A stretch of DNA of 64,000 nucleotides, taken from CAYLKS01 sp964384205 [NCBI: uncultured bacterium] (GTDB taxonomy: Bacteria; JAGOEH01). Position 1 is the stretch's first letter. Each line of letters begins with the position of its first letter. The notes under the pieces were generated by a model that was not told the origin of the DNA, did not search any database, and was given only the letters and a program-made list of their open reading frames with translations. Shown piece after piece: positions 35,413-45,061 of this stretch. The stretch spans positions 15,959 to 79,958 of the forward strand of contig CAYLKS010000007.1 of NCBI GenBank assembly GCA_964384205.1, written 5' to 3'. Both the position numbers and the translations under genes were made by a program.

Positions 35413-36751
35413 TAGAAGCTCCTTTTGTTTGTTGAGCTTTACGTCTGTTGGCTATTATTGTGGATTTAGCCAGTCTGATATAATGAACTAAATTAATTTT
35501 TGCAGGGCAAACATAAGCACAAGAACCACATTCTATACAATCCATAGCACCATATTTTTCCGTTTCTTCTGTAAAATCTTTTTTTATATTTTTCATAATC
35601 ATTGTTGGGACAAGGTTCATTGGGCAGACATCTACACATCGTCCACATGAGATACAATTATGTTCTTCATAAATAGCAGTTTGTTCTTTAGTTAATGCTA
35701 AAATCCCGGAAGTTCCTTTTATTACAGGAACATTAAGATCAAATATAGCAATTCCCATCATAGGGCCGCCATTTATTACTTTAATAGTATCATCCTTTAA
35801 TCCACCACAGTATTCTATCACTTCAGCTATTGGAGTTCCTATTCTTACTAATAAATTTTTTGGATTTTTTATACCTTCACCAGATACAGTTAGAACTCTC
35901 TCGTATAGGTTTTTGTTTTTATAGATAGCTTCATATATTGCATAAGCAGTTCCTACATTTTGTACAACAACACCCACATCTAAAGGTAGTCCGCCAGAAG
36001 GCACTTCTTTTTTTAATATTGCATATATGAGCTGTTTTTCTGCACCTTGTGGATATTTTACTTCCAGTCCAATAACTTTTATTGGAAGATTTGCAGTTGC
36101 TTCTGTTAATTTATGTATTGCATCAGGTTTGTTTTTTTCAATCCCAATATAAACATTATCCACTTCTAAAGCGGTTTTTAATAACATTACTCCTTTTAGA
36201 AAATCTTCTGTTTTTTCTATCATTATTCTATAATCACATGTTAGATAAGGCTCACATTCAGCCCCATTTATAATAAGAGTATCAATACTTTTGCCTGGAG
36301 GTGGGGATAATTTTACATGTGTTGGGAAGGTTGCACCGCCTAATCCTACAATTCCGGCTTCTTTAATTTTTTCGATGATGTATTTTTTGTCAAGATTTTC
36401 AATATGTTGTTCATCAAAATCAGTTTCAGATTCATCATTTCTTTCAATTATAATAGTCTGGGATTTTCTACCAATGGGCGTATTTAAATTTTCGATTTTT
36501 TTTACTATTCCGTTGATAGATGAATGAATATTTGCAGAGACAACACCACTTGCTTGTGCAATTAGTTGTCCTTTTTTTACTTCGTCTCCTGGTTTAACTA
36601 AAATTGTTGCAGGAGCACCAATATGTTGTTGTACTGGAATATAAGCGATTTTTGGGGGTGGCATTATCTCAATTGCTTGACCGGAAGATAAATTCTTTCG
36701 ATCATCTGGATGGACTCCCCCCTTGAAAGTATATTTTTTAAAAAGAGCCAT
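35405..36751 (-). CDS. rnfC: Rnf complex subunit C, NADH-binding
   Basis: Peripheral subunit that exchanges electrons with NAD+/NADH. The 448 residues start FKGGVHPDDRK, have a biotin-like N-terminal domain, a Rossmann-type nucleotide/FMN region (GLGGATFPTHVKL, NGAECEPYLTCDY) and two [4Fe-4S] motifs near the C-terminus (CISCGRCVDVCP and CIECGSCAYVCP). I placed the start at ATG 36751, which has an AGGAGG site five bases upstream, rather than the TTG at 36754. It is the first gene of the rnf operon and lies behind a good promoter. Confidence 0.95.
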   Translation of the reverse strand: MALFKKYTFKGGVHPDDRKNLSSGQAIEIMPPPKIAYIPVQQHIGAPATILVKPGDEVKKGQLIAQASGVVSANIHSSINGIVKKIENLNTPIGRKSQTIIIERNDESETDFDEQHIENLDKKYIIEKIKEAGIVGLGGATFPTHVKLSPPPGKSIDTLIINGAECEPYLTCDYRIMIEKTEDFLKGVMLLKTALEVDNVYIGIEKNKPDAIHKLTEATANLPIKVIGLEVKYPQGAEKQLIYAILKKEVPSGGLPLDVGVVVQNVGTAYAIYEAIYKNKNLYERVLTVSGEGIKNPKNLLVRIGTPIAEVIEYCGGLKDDTIKVINGGPMMGIAIFDLNVPVIKGTSGILALTKEQTAIYEEHNCISCGRCVDVCPMNLVPTMIMKNIKKDFTEETEKYGAMDCIECGSCAYVCPAKINLVHYIRLAKSTIIANRRKAQQTKGASNG

Positions 36752-36779
36752 CAAACCCTCCTGTTTTTTTTGTTATTTT

Positions 36780-36808
36780 ATAATAATAAAATTTGTCTAT
36801 CAAGTCAA
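36780..36808 (-). promoter_or_regulatory. Sigma-70-type promoter of the rnf operon
   Basis: On the minus strand TTGACT (36803-36808) and TATTAT (36780-36785) are separated by exactly 17 bases. The -10 box lies about 29 bases before the rnfC ATG, with the AGGAGG site between. No obvious operator is seen. Confidence 0.65.
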
Positions 36809-36913
36809 TAAATTAAATATAGTTTTAAATTTTTATCAAAAGGATTTATTAAATAAATATAGAGTTTATTTTTTTAATTCAATTTTACACTTATTATTGC
36901 CGATAATTTTTAT

Positions 36914-37579
36914 ATGACTAAAACAAATGTCTATAAAAAATGGGATTCCTTATGGGGAAGCCTTTATCAAAAACCTATTAAAGAAGATTTGCAGGATTTT
37001 ATTCTTCAATTAGCTCAAGCAGGTCTATTGGGAAAAGTCATAATGGATCTCGGTTGCGGATATAATCCAGTTACTAAAAAATTACCTGACAAAAAATTTA
37101 AAAAAATTTATATAGATGTTAGCTATGGTATAAATTATAATACAAAAAATGAATATAATTTATTTGTGAAATTTGATTTACATAATATTTTATATGAAAA
37201 TAGGAGAGATTTCAAAAAATATATGAAAAAATTATATTCTTTCCTCGGAAATAGGTATAATGATAATAAGTTGATAAAAGTTGATACAATTATTTATTCT
37301 GATGTTTTAAACTATATTGATTATAGAAAAGTATTGAAAAATTATTATATATTTTTAAATAAAGGAGGCAGAAAAATTATTTTTAATAAAATTAATAAAG
37401 GAATTTATGAACTTTTTTCTGATAAAAGACCTTTGAGTAATTGGGAAATTCTTACTTTTTTACAAAAAGATTTGAGAATGACAATAGAATATGTTAGGCC
37501 TCATCCAATAATAATAGGTGATAATTATGAAATAGAGAATGCTAATTTTATATTTATTGCAAAAAAAATATATGATTAA
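36914..37579 (+). CDS. Probable class I SAM-dependent methyltransferase
   Basis: The 221-residue cytoplasmic protein has a Rossmann methyltransferase motif I (VIMDLGCGYNPVT, about 43-55), an acidic residue at the end of the next strand (IYIDVSYG) and a later LNKGGRKIIF strand, as in class I enzymes. The substrate cannot be read from the sequence. There is no ribosome site before the ATG, and a GCCGATAA octamer lies only seven bases upstream. Its TAA stop and the convergent glycosyltransferase's stop share the palindrome TTAA (37576-37579). Neighbouring sugar genes suggest, but do not show, a role in glycan or lipid modification. Confidence 0.65.
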   Translation: MTKTNVYKKWDSLWGSLYQKPIKEDLQDFILQLAQAGLLGKVIMDLGCGYNPVTKKLPDKKFKKIYIDVSYGINYNTKNEYNLFVKFDLHNILYENRRDFKKYMKKLYSFLGNRYNDNKLIKVDTIIYSDVLNYIDYRKVLKNYYIFLNKGGRKIIFNKINKGIYELFSDKRPLSNWEILTFLQKDLRMTIEYVRPHPIIIGDNYEIENANFIFIAKKIYD

Positions 37580-38640
37580 AAATTGTCTATTATAGTTTTA
37601 AATTTATTTCCGATTATATCAGTAGAATAATTGTTTATTATATATTGTCTTGCCTTTTTGCCGATTGATTTTCTTAATTCAGGATTTTTAATTAGTAGTT
37701 CTAATTTATTATACCATTCTTCTTTATTTTTTGCTAAAAATCCGTTTTCCCCATCAATTATAAATTCTTTATTTACATCTGTAAGAGTTGCAATAACTGG
37801 AATTTCTAATGCCATATACTGGAAAGCTTTTAAACCACATTTCCCGAGCACCCATTCTTCAATGAATAAAGGGTATAGTCCTATATCAAATTTTTGTATT
37901 GTAGAGATTTCTATATCAGGACTCCAATCAATGGCAGTACATTCAATGTTAGTAAATTTAAAGTTTTTGTTTCCCATAATCATTATTTCAAAATCATAAT
38001 TCTTTTTTAATTCTTCTAATATATCTTCTATTGCATATAAATAAGCTGAGGTGGTTACACTTCCTGACCAGCCAATTACTATTTTTTTATTATTTTTGTT
38101 TTTTATAGGTATATATTTTTTAGTATTTATTGCAGAGGGAATTACAACCATCTTTGTTTCATAATCTGGTATATATTTATAGAAAAATCTTGTTGCTGAA
38201 AAAACGTATTTAGAATATTTAAAATAATTAAAATACCTTTTGGGATTCCTAAAATATGAAATAAAAGTTTTTTGTTTACTTTTATGTGGGAGGAAAATAA
38301 AATCATCAATATCATAGATTATTTTATTTTTAAATATTTTTAGATATATTTTTTCAAAAAATGGTAAATAAATAGGGAAAAGTTCTAAATGAATATAAAT
38401 TATATCATATCTATGAAAAATTATCAAAAGGAATATCCTTTTAATTAAGTTTTTTGCAAATATCAATAATTTTAATAGCATATTATTAGAATTGTGTATT
38501 AAATTATATTCTCTTTTTGACCAAAATGGAAAGAATTTTATATTATATCCATTTAGAAAAGGAATAAATTGTTCGAATCTAAAACGTTGTGAAGGAGCTT
38601 GATTTTTTGGATAAGGAACAAAAAAGACAATATTTTTCAT
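37576..38640 (-). CDS. GT4-family glycosyltransferase
   Basis: Transfers a sugar from a nucleotide donor to a surface glycan or lipid acceptor; the actual substrates are unknown. The 354 residues show a GT-B fold: an N-terminal FVPYPKNQAPSQRFRFEQF acceptor-side segment, the linker IYDIDDFIF, and a C-terminal Glycos_transf_1 domain with VIGWSGSV, DIGLYPL, the donor-site GLKAFQYMALEIPVIAT and the trailing NGFLAKN. There is no signal peptide. It is transcribed alone, divergently from the GH20 gene. Confidence 0.88.
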   Translation of the reverse strand: MKNIVFFVPYPKNQAPSQRFRFEQFIPFLNGYNIKFFPFWSKREYNLIHNSNNMLLKLLIFAKNLIKRIFLLIIFHRYDIIYIHLELFPIYLPFFEKIYLKIFKNKIIYDIDDFIFLPHKSKQKTFISYFRNPKRYFNYFKYSKYVFSATRFFYKYIPDYETKMVVIPSAINTKKYIPIKNKNNKKIVIGWSGSVTTSAYLYAIEDILEELKKNYDFEIMIMGNKNFKFTNIECTAIDWSPDIEISTIQKFDIGLYPLFIEEWVLGKCGLKAFQYMALEIPVIATLTDVNKEFIIDGENGFLAKNKEEWYNKLELLIKNPELRKSIGKKARQYIINNYSTDIIGNKFKTIIDNF

Positions 38641-38742
38641 ATAGTTATGATATATAAATTTTATGAAAATACAAGTCTATTTTTAATTTTTCTCTTTGGA
38701 TAAAAAATTAATTTAAAAATATATTTTTTTAAAAAAAATATC

Positions 38743-38770
38743 TTGACTTTTCAATTAAATTTTTTAGTTT
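38743..38770 (+). promoter_or_regulatory. Possible promoter of the GH20 gene
   Basis: TTGACT (38743-38748) and TAGTTT (38765-38770), 16 bases apart, would start transcription near 38777. That is after the in-frame TTG at 38775 and before the ATG at 38809, which supports the ATG as the real start. The -10 box is weak. Confidence 0.4.
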
Positions 38771-38808
38771 ATAGTTGATAACAATTTTTTTTAAAAAGGA
38801 GTTTTTAT

Positions 38809-41156
38809 ATGATATTAAGATTTTTCATATTAATTATATTTTTTTTTTATCTTGCACTGTAATTTTTAATAATAAAAAGGAGAATGTAGCTATTAAAAAT
38901 AATAGTACCATTATTCCAGAGCCTTTAGAATATCACCAAAAAGATGGTTGTTTCAAGTTTGATTCTAATATTACATTTAAATATGATAAAAATAATGAAG
39001 ATATAAAAAGAGTTGTTGAAAAATTTATTTCACAATTCGAAAAGGTTTCTGGATTTCATTTTAGTGATTCGAGAGATAATAAAATTATCAATATATCTTT
39101 AGTTGATGGGAATATATATGGGGATGAAGGATATTCAATTGATATAGATAGTAATAAAATTGATATATCTGCTAATAAGTGGCCGGGTATTTTTTATGCC
39201 TTTATTACCTTAGAGCAGATGCTTCCTGCTGAGTTTTTTTCAAAAGAGGTTCAAAAAGATATTGATTGGAATGTCCCACAGGTCAGGATTTTTGATAAAC
39301 CTAGGTTTAAATGGCGTGGTTTTATGCTTGATGTATCAAGACATTTTTTTTCTGTTAGCACAATAAAAAATTTTCTTGATTATCTTTCATTACATAAAAT
39401 AAATAAATTTCATTGGCATCTTATTGATGATCAAGGTTGGAGAATTGAAATTAAAAAATACCCTAAATTAACAGAAGTCGGTGCATGGAGAGTCGACCGT
39501 GAAGATAAGCATTGGAGGAATAGAGAACCACAAAAACCTGGTGAAAAGGCTACTTATGGTGGTTATTATACTCAAGAAGAAATTAGAGAAGTTATAAAAT
39601 ATGCTGGTGAGAGGAATATTGAAGTAATTCCAGAAATAGAAATGCCAGGACATTGTACATCTGCAATTGCTTCTTATCCGTGGCTTACATGTAGAAGTGA
39701 TAGAGTATATACTGTACCTCCTGGAAGTATTTGGCCAATAAAGGATGTATATTGTCCAGGAAAAGAAACAACATTCGAATTTTTGGAAGATGTGTTAAAA
39801 GAGGTGATAGAATTATTTCCCTCAAAATATATACATATTGGAGGTGATGAAGTAGATAAAACAGAATGGGAAAAGTGCCCTTATTGCCAAAAACGGATGA
39901 AAGAAGAAGGCTTAAAAGATGTTAGTGAACTTCAAAGTTATTTTATTAAAAGAATTGAAAAATTTCTGAATAAAAATGGAAGGATTTTAATAGGTTGGGA
40001 TGAGATTTTGGAAGGTGGCCTTGCACCGAATGCTGTGGTTATGTCATGGAGAGGAGTTAAAGGAGGAATCATCGCTGCAAAAGAAAAACATTATGTTGTT
40101 ATGAGTCCTACTTCGCATTGTTATTTTGATTATTATCAAGGAGATCCTGATAAAGAACCTCTTGCTATAGGTGGTTATACAACCTTAAAAAAGGTTTATT
40201 CTTATGAACCTATTCCAAAAGAGTTAAATGAAGAAGAAGCTAAATATGTTATGGGAGCACAGGCTAATCTATGGACTGAGTATGTTCCCAACCAAAAACA
40301 TGCAGAATATATGACCTTTCCAAGGATTGCTGCTTTATCTGAAGTCTTATGGAGTAATAAAGAAAGTAAAAATTGGGAGGATTTTAAAAGAAGAATATTA
40401 AGAATGATGAAGATATATGATTTATTAGATATAAATTATGCGAAAAGTATTTTTGCTGTCGATATTCGTTCTTTTTTTGATAAAGAGCAACAAAAAATTC
40501 TTGTTAAAATGGAAACACAATCTTTTAATCCAGAGATATATTTTACGCTTGATGGTTCAGATCCTGATAATTCTTCTATAAGATATAAAAAACCAGTTGA
40601 GATTAAAAAAACATGTCTGATTAAAGCAGTATCTTATTTAAATGGTAAAAAAGTTAGTGGAGTTTCTAATGTTGAGTTTTTTTATCATAAAGCACTTGGC
40701 AAGAAAATTAATTTAAAATTTCCATATTCTGAGAAATATTTTGCTAATGGAGATTTTTCTTTAGTTGATGGTTTTAAAGGTAGTATGTTATATAGTGATT
40801 CTTTGTGGCAGGGTTTTTGGGGGACAGATCTTGTTGCTACAATAGATTTAGAGAAAATTAGTCCCATAAAATATATATCAATAAATTTTTTACAGAGTGT
40901 AGGTTCGTGGATTTTTTTACCTAAAAAAATAGAATTTTTCATTTCATCCAATGGCAATGATTATAAAAGAGTAGCTGTTTTTGATAATGTTGAAGTGAGA
41001 GAAAATTTTATTATTAAAACATTTGAAAAGCAGCTTGATTCTGAAAAAGCAAGATTTGTTAGGATTTTTGCTAAGAATATTGAAAAATGTCCTCAGTGGC
41101 ATCCAGGCGCAGGAGATAAAGCCTGGTTATTTGCTGATGAAATTATAGTAAATTAA
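38809..41156 (+). CDS. GH20 beta-N-acetylhexosaminidase lipoprotein with frameshift in the signal peptide
   Basis: Removes terminal N-acetylhexosamine from glycans. The main frame has a GH20b domain, a TIM-barrel domain (RFKWRGFMLDVSRHFF, KFHWHLIDDQGWRIEI, the catalytic Asp-Glu in HIGGDEVDKTEW at about 39846-39851), a chitobiase C-terminal-like domain (YFTLDGSDP) and an F5/8-type discoidin domain. The best start is ATG 38809, eight bases after an AAAAAGGAG site, but that frame stops at 38860. One more T in the run of ten at 38839-38848 would join it to the main frame and give MILRFFILIIFFFLSC, a proper lipoprotein signal. As read, the main frame is open only from a TTG at 38775 without a ribosome site. 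This could be a sequence error, phase variation or true disruption. Confidence 0.88.
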
Positions 41157-41200
41157 ATTTATTTTTGAAACTTTTTTTTATTTTTGTAATTTAAATAGCT

Positions 41201-41521
41201 ATGAATGAAAAATATATTGTTGTTATCACTACATGTGATAGTAGAGAGATAGCTGAAAAAATTTCTAATTTTTTAGTGACAAATAAATTAGCAGCATGTG
41301 TTCAGATTTCTAATGAAATAAATAGTGTATATATATGGAAAAATAATATTGAGAATTCTACTGAATATTATTGTATTATAAAAACTAAAGAGAATTTATT
41401 TCATAAAGTGGCAGAATCCATAAAAAAAATACATAATTATGAAGTGCCAGAGATTATTGCTTTGCCAATTATATATTTGAGTAATGATTATAAAAAATGG
41501 ATTGATGAAAATACATTGTAA
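41201..41521 (+). CDS. cutA: Divalent cation tolerance protein CutA
   Basis: Small trimeric cytoplasmic protein linked to copper and divalent metal tolerance; its exact role is unsettled. The 106 residues match CutA1 well: VVITTCDSREIAEKIS, NKLAACVQISNEINSVYIWK, EYYCIIKTKENLF and the C-terminal HNYEVPEIIALPI with the conserved YEVPEI block. It precedes hydE by 24 bases and may share its transcript. Confidence 0.93.
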   Translation: MNEKYIVVITTCDSREIAEKISNFLVTNKLAACVQISNEINSVYIWKNNIENSTEYYCIIKTKENLFHKVAESIKKIHNYEVPEIIALPIIYLSNDYKKWIDENTL

Positions 41522-41545
41522 AATATAGAGAAGAAGGAGTATTTT

Positions 41546-42601
41546 GTGGATATTAAAGATAAAAAAGATATAATTTATTATTTAGGGGTATCAGAAGAGG
41601 AGAAGATACGGGAATTATTTGATTATGCTTATAAAGTAAAAGTTGAGAATGTTGGGAAATTTGTATATTTCAGAGGGATTATTGAGTTTAGTAATATTTG
41701 CACGAAAAATTGTTATTATTGTGGTATAAGAAAAGATAATACAAAGATAAAAAGATTTTCAATGACAGAAGATGAGATTATAGAATTAGCTTTATGGGCT
41801 TATGAAAATAATTATGGATCTATTGTTTTGCAGTCTGGTGAGAGAAAGGATAAAGATTTTGTTTTATTTATAGAGAAGGTTTTAAAGAAAATAAAAAAAT
41901 TATCCAATGATAAACTGGGCATTACATTATCTGTAGGTGAGCAGGATTATGATACATATAAAAGGTGGTTTGATGCTGGTGCACACAGATATTTATTGAG
42001 AATAGAAGCATCAGACAGAGAATTGTATGAAAAATTGCATCCTGCAGATCATAGCTATGATGTAAGATTAAAATGTCTTGAATCATTACGTGATATAGGT
42101 TATCAGGTTGGTACAGGTGTTATGATTGGGTTACCTTTTCAAACACTTGAAAATCTTGCTAATGATATTTTATTTTTTAAAAAAATGGATATAGATATGA
42201 TTGGTATGGGACCGTATATTATTCATGAAGATACACCTATTATTAAATATGTTGATAGTTTTGATAAAGAAAGTCAGCTTAATCTTGCTCTTAAAATGAT
42301 TGCTGTAACGAGGATATTTTTGAAAGATGTTAATATTGCATCCACTACTGCGTTGCAAGCATTAAAGCATATAGGTAGAGAATTGGGATTGATGGCAGGA
42401 GCAAATATTATTATGCCAACAATAACTGATACAAAATATAGGCAATTATATTTATTATATCAGGATAAACCTTGTATTGATGAAAATGCAGGACTTTGCA
42501 GAAATTGCCTCCAGGCACGTATAGAATCAATTGGTGAAAAAATAGGATTTAATGAATGGGGCGATTCGCCTCATTATTTTAAAAAAGTAAGGGAGTCTTA
42601 A
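41546..42601 (+). CDS. hydE: [FeFe] hydrogenase maturase HydE (radical SAM)
   Basis: Radical SAM enzyme that helps build the dithiolate-bridged diiron part of the [FeFe] hydrogenase H-cluster. The 351 residues have the CX3CX2C motif CTKNCYYC, the family segments FRGIIEFSNIC, QSGE, RIEASDRELYEKLHP and GTGVMIGLPFQT, and the C-terminal NIIMPTIT and ENAGLCRNCL. The GTG start at 41546 is supported by an AGAAGGAG site. The gene overlaps the LD-carboxypeptidase start by one base. Neither hydF, hydG nor a hydrogenase gene is in the window. Related radical SAM enzymes such as PylB and BioB are less likely given these segments. Confidence 0.9.
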   Translation: MDIKDKKDIIYYLGVSEEEKIRELFDYAYKVKVENVGKFVYFRGIIEFSNICTKNCYYCGIRKDNTKIKRFSMTEDEIIELALWAYENNYGSIVLQSGERKDKDFVLFIEKVLKKIKKLSNDKLGITLSVGEQDYDTYKRWFDAGAHRYLLRIEASDRELYEKLHPADHSYDVRLKCLESLRDIGYQVGTGVMIGLPFQTLENLANDILFFKKMDIDMIGMGPYIIHEDTPIIKYVDSFDKESQLNLALKMIAVTRIFLKDVNIASTTALQALKHIGRELGLMAGANIIMPTITDTKYRQLYLLYQDKPCIDENAGLCRNCLQARIESIGEKIGFNEWGDSPHYFKKVRES

Positions 42602-43539
42602 TGGTGAAACCTAAAAAATTAGAAAAAGGAGATACTATTGGTATTGTTTCTTTAGCTTCTCCACCATTTGGAATTTCGGATATTATGTTTGCTAAAAAGC
42701 AATTGGAAAATATGGGATTTAATGTGATATTATCGGAATATATTAGTGAGCAGTATAAATATTTAGCAGGCGAAGATGATAAAAGATTGCAGGAATTTTA
42801 TAGATTTCTGGAAGATAAATCAATAAAAGCAATAATGTCTACCAGAGGTGGATATGGCACTGGAAGATTTTTGAGAAAATTAGATTTTGAAAAAATAAAA
42901 GATAATCCTAAGATAATTATAGGATATAGTGATATAACTTCTTTATTACTTGCAATTTATAAAAAAACAGGGCTTGTTACCTTTTATGGGCCAATGTTTA
43001 CATCAGAATTTGCATCATCCGATATATCTTATACTAAAGATAAATTTATTGATACATTAGTGAATCTAAAATATCCGATAGAAATATCTGGCTGTAATAG
43101 TGATAAAGTATATATTTTTAGAGATGGCTATGCAGAAGGAGAATTAGTTGGGGGATGTTTGTCACTTATTGTATCGACACTTGGCACACCTTATGAAATT
43201 GATACAGACGGAAAGATTTTATTTTTTGAAGATGTTGGTGAAGCGCCATATAGGATTGATGCTATGTTAACTCATCTAATTAATGCAGGAAAATTTGATA
43301 AATTAGCAGGGCTTGTTATAGGAGAAATGATAGATTGTACTCCTAATAGAGGTTTTCCAATGGGAAGCTTTCATTGGGAGGAAGTGATTTTAGATAGGAT
43401 TAAAGATTTTTCTTTTCCTGTAATCTCTGGGATATGTTTTGGTCATGGAAAGCAAAAAGCAACAATTCCTATTGGCACAAAAGCAAGAATTGATACTGAA
43501 TTGAAAAAATTAATTTTATTAGAGGTACCTGTTTTGTAG
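42601..43539 (+). CDS. LD-carboxypeptidase (S66 family)
   Basis: Removes terminal D-amino acids from murein tetrapeptides or cleaves microcin-like peptides in the cytoplasm. The 312 residues carry the S66 marks: GDTIGIVSLASPP, MSTRGGYGTGR, the nucleophile Ser in GYSDITSL, LVGGCLS, the catalytic Glu within FEDVGEAPYRID and His in GHGKQKATIPIG. It has no signal peptide. The start overlaps the hydE stop by one base. A role for it in hydrogenase maturation is not expected; co-transcription is probably incidental. Confidence 0.92.
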   Translation: MVKPKKLEKGDTIGIVSLASPPFGISDIMFAKKQLENMGFNVILSEYISEQYKYLAGEDDKRLQEFYRFLEDKSIKAIMSTRGGYGTGRFLRKLDFEKIKDNPKIIIGYSDITSLLLAIYKKTGLVTFYGPMFTSEFASSDISYTKDKFIDTLVNLKYPIEISGCNSDKVYIFRDGYAEGELVGGCLSLIVSTLGTPYEIDTDGKILFFEDVGEAPYRIDAMLTHLINAGKFDKLAGLVIGEMIDCTPNRGFPMGSFHWEEVILDRIKDFSFPVISGICFGHGKQKATIPIGTKARIDTELKKLILLEVPVL

Positions 43540-43544
43540 TTTTT

Positions 43545-45038
43545 TTAATACTGAGATTTTTTGAATTTCTCAAAGAGATAGTTATATTTTTCTTTCAATA
43601 ATTTGTTATAGTGTATATTTTGAGGTAGTGCAGGTTTATATTGCCATTCTTTAGAAATTTGCATAAGAGCCTTTTCTAACTCCCATTTATGTAAAAAGAG
43701 TTTTCCATGGAGAGATTTTACTGCTTTTATTTGATTCTCTGAGAATAGGGAAGGGGTTAATACAAGTTTTGCATACGATGAATCTATATAGATGCTGTCT
43801 GCTTTAGCAAGTTTTATTATTTTTACTGCCATAGAAGATTGTATATTTGCTTTATTTTCTATATAGGATTTCAGGCGAATAGCATTTGTATAATTTTTAT
43901 TCTGCAATTGTTTTAGTTTGCTTATTGTTGAGTCGTCAAGGTTATATTTATTTTTTAATTCAATTAGTAAGTTTTCAGAAATTATATAAGTAATAGGTTT
44001 ATATACTTGAGTCTGGAAAACATTTTGCATAAAAAATAGGCTAATAAAACTTATTCCACCCGCAATTATAGGTGTTAATACCCATCCAGAAGCTATTTTC
44101 CCTAATAATTTAAAATTTATTCCTTTAACTCCTTTTGCAACACCTATGCCGATAACACCGCCTACAACTGCTTGGGAACTGGAAACAGGAACCAATGGCA
44201 GTGGAGGGAGCCCTATTGATGAGATAAAATTTGCTATAGAGGAAGATGAGAATATAAATAGTACCAGAGATTCAGACAAAACCACAATTAATGCTGTAAC
44301 TGGCGATAGCTTGAATAGTTCGTTCCCGACAGTCATCATTACTTTTTTTGAATAAGTGATTATTCCTAACGATATTGCGATCGCTCCTATCAGAAATAGT
44401 TGTTGAGTGCTTGTAAGAACGAATAAGTTTCCAATATTTATATTTTTAAATGGAGATGAAGTTATAAATACTCCCATTACATTAGCTATATTATTTGCAC
44501 CTAATGAATAGGCACCAAAAGCACCGACTAAGATTAGACTTATTCTGGTGTATAAATCCAGAGATAGAAGGTGTATTTTTGCTTTATTGAGACATTTTTG
44601 AGTGATTTTAAATAAAATAAATGCAAATATGGCGGTGAGAATAGGGCAGAATATCCAGGTTGATACAATCTTTTTTAAAGAGTTAACATCTGTGACAAAA
44701 TTAGAAAAAAAGTTCCATCCTATAATTGCTCCAACAATTGCCTGGGATGTTGAGACCGGTAATTTTAATTTTGTCATCCATGTAACTGATATAGCAGCTG
44801 CAAGAGCAACTGTAAAGGCACCACCAATAGCATTGACATCACCTAATTTTCCTAATGTATGAGCAGCACCAGTTCCGCTTATAACAGCGCCTAAAATTAC
44901 AAAAATACTGGCAATAATTGCTGCTGTTTTAAACTTTACCATTTTTGATCCTACAGCAGTACCAAAAATGTTAGCAGTATCATTTGCGCCTAATGACCAT
45001 CCTAAAAATAATCCACTAATTAGATAGATAAATATCAC
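43545..45038 (-). CDS. PiT-family inorganic phosphate transporter with long C-terminal extension
   Basis: Symporter for inorganic phosphate in the inner membrane. The 497 residues contain both PiT signatures, GANDTANIFGTAVG near residue 18 and LGANNIANVMG in the second half, plus PVSTSQAIVGAIIG and PVSSSQAVVGGVIG, and about ten membrane helices. After the last helix (about 340) comes a 150-residue soluble, mostly helical tail not found in short PiT proteins. The start is a GTG with an AGGAGAAG site. The DUF47 gene lies 23 bases upstream on the same strand, a usual pairing in which the DUF47 protein regulates the transporter. Confidence 0.93.
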   Translation of the reverse strand: MIFIYLISGLFLGWSLGANDTANIFGTAVGSKMVKFKTAAIIASIFVILGAVISGTGAAHTLGKLGDVNAIGGAFTVALAAAISVTWMTKLKLPVSTSQAIVGAIIGWNFFSNFVTDVNSLKKIVSTWIFCPILTAIFAFILFKITQKCLNKAKIHLLSLDLYTRISLILVGAFGAYSLGANNIANVMGVFITSSPFKNINIGNLFVLTSTQQLFLIGAIAISLGIITYSKKVMMTVGNELFKLSPVTALIVVLSESLVLFIFSSSSIANFISSIGLPPLPLVPVSSSQAVVGGVIGIGVAKGVKGINFKLLGKIASGWVLTPIIAGGISFISLFFMQNVFQTQVYKPITYIISENLLIELKNKYNLDDSTISKLKQLQNKNYTNAIRLKSYIENKANIQSSMAVKIIKLAKADSIYIDSSYAKLVLTPSLFSENQIKAVKSLHGKLFLHKWELEKALMQISKEWQYKPALPQNIHYNKLLKEKYNYLFEKFKKSQY

Positions 45039-45061
45039 TACTATCTTCTCCTATTAGAGCA

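Noticed and set aside
37631-37999. 122-codon plus-strand open frame opposite the GT4 gene
   Set aside because: Antisense to a conserved glycosyltransferase domain, no ribosome site, no motif.
38775-41156. GH20 gene as a pseudogene
   Set aside because: Only the signal-peptide region is out of frame; more than 750 codons with intact catalytic residues remain open, so decay is less likely than slippage or a sequence error.
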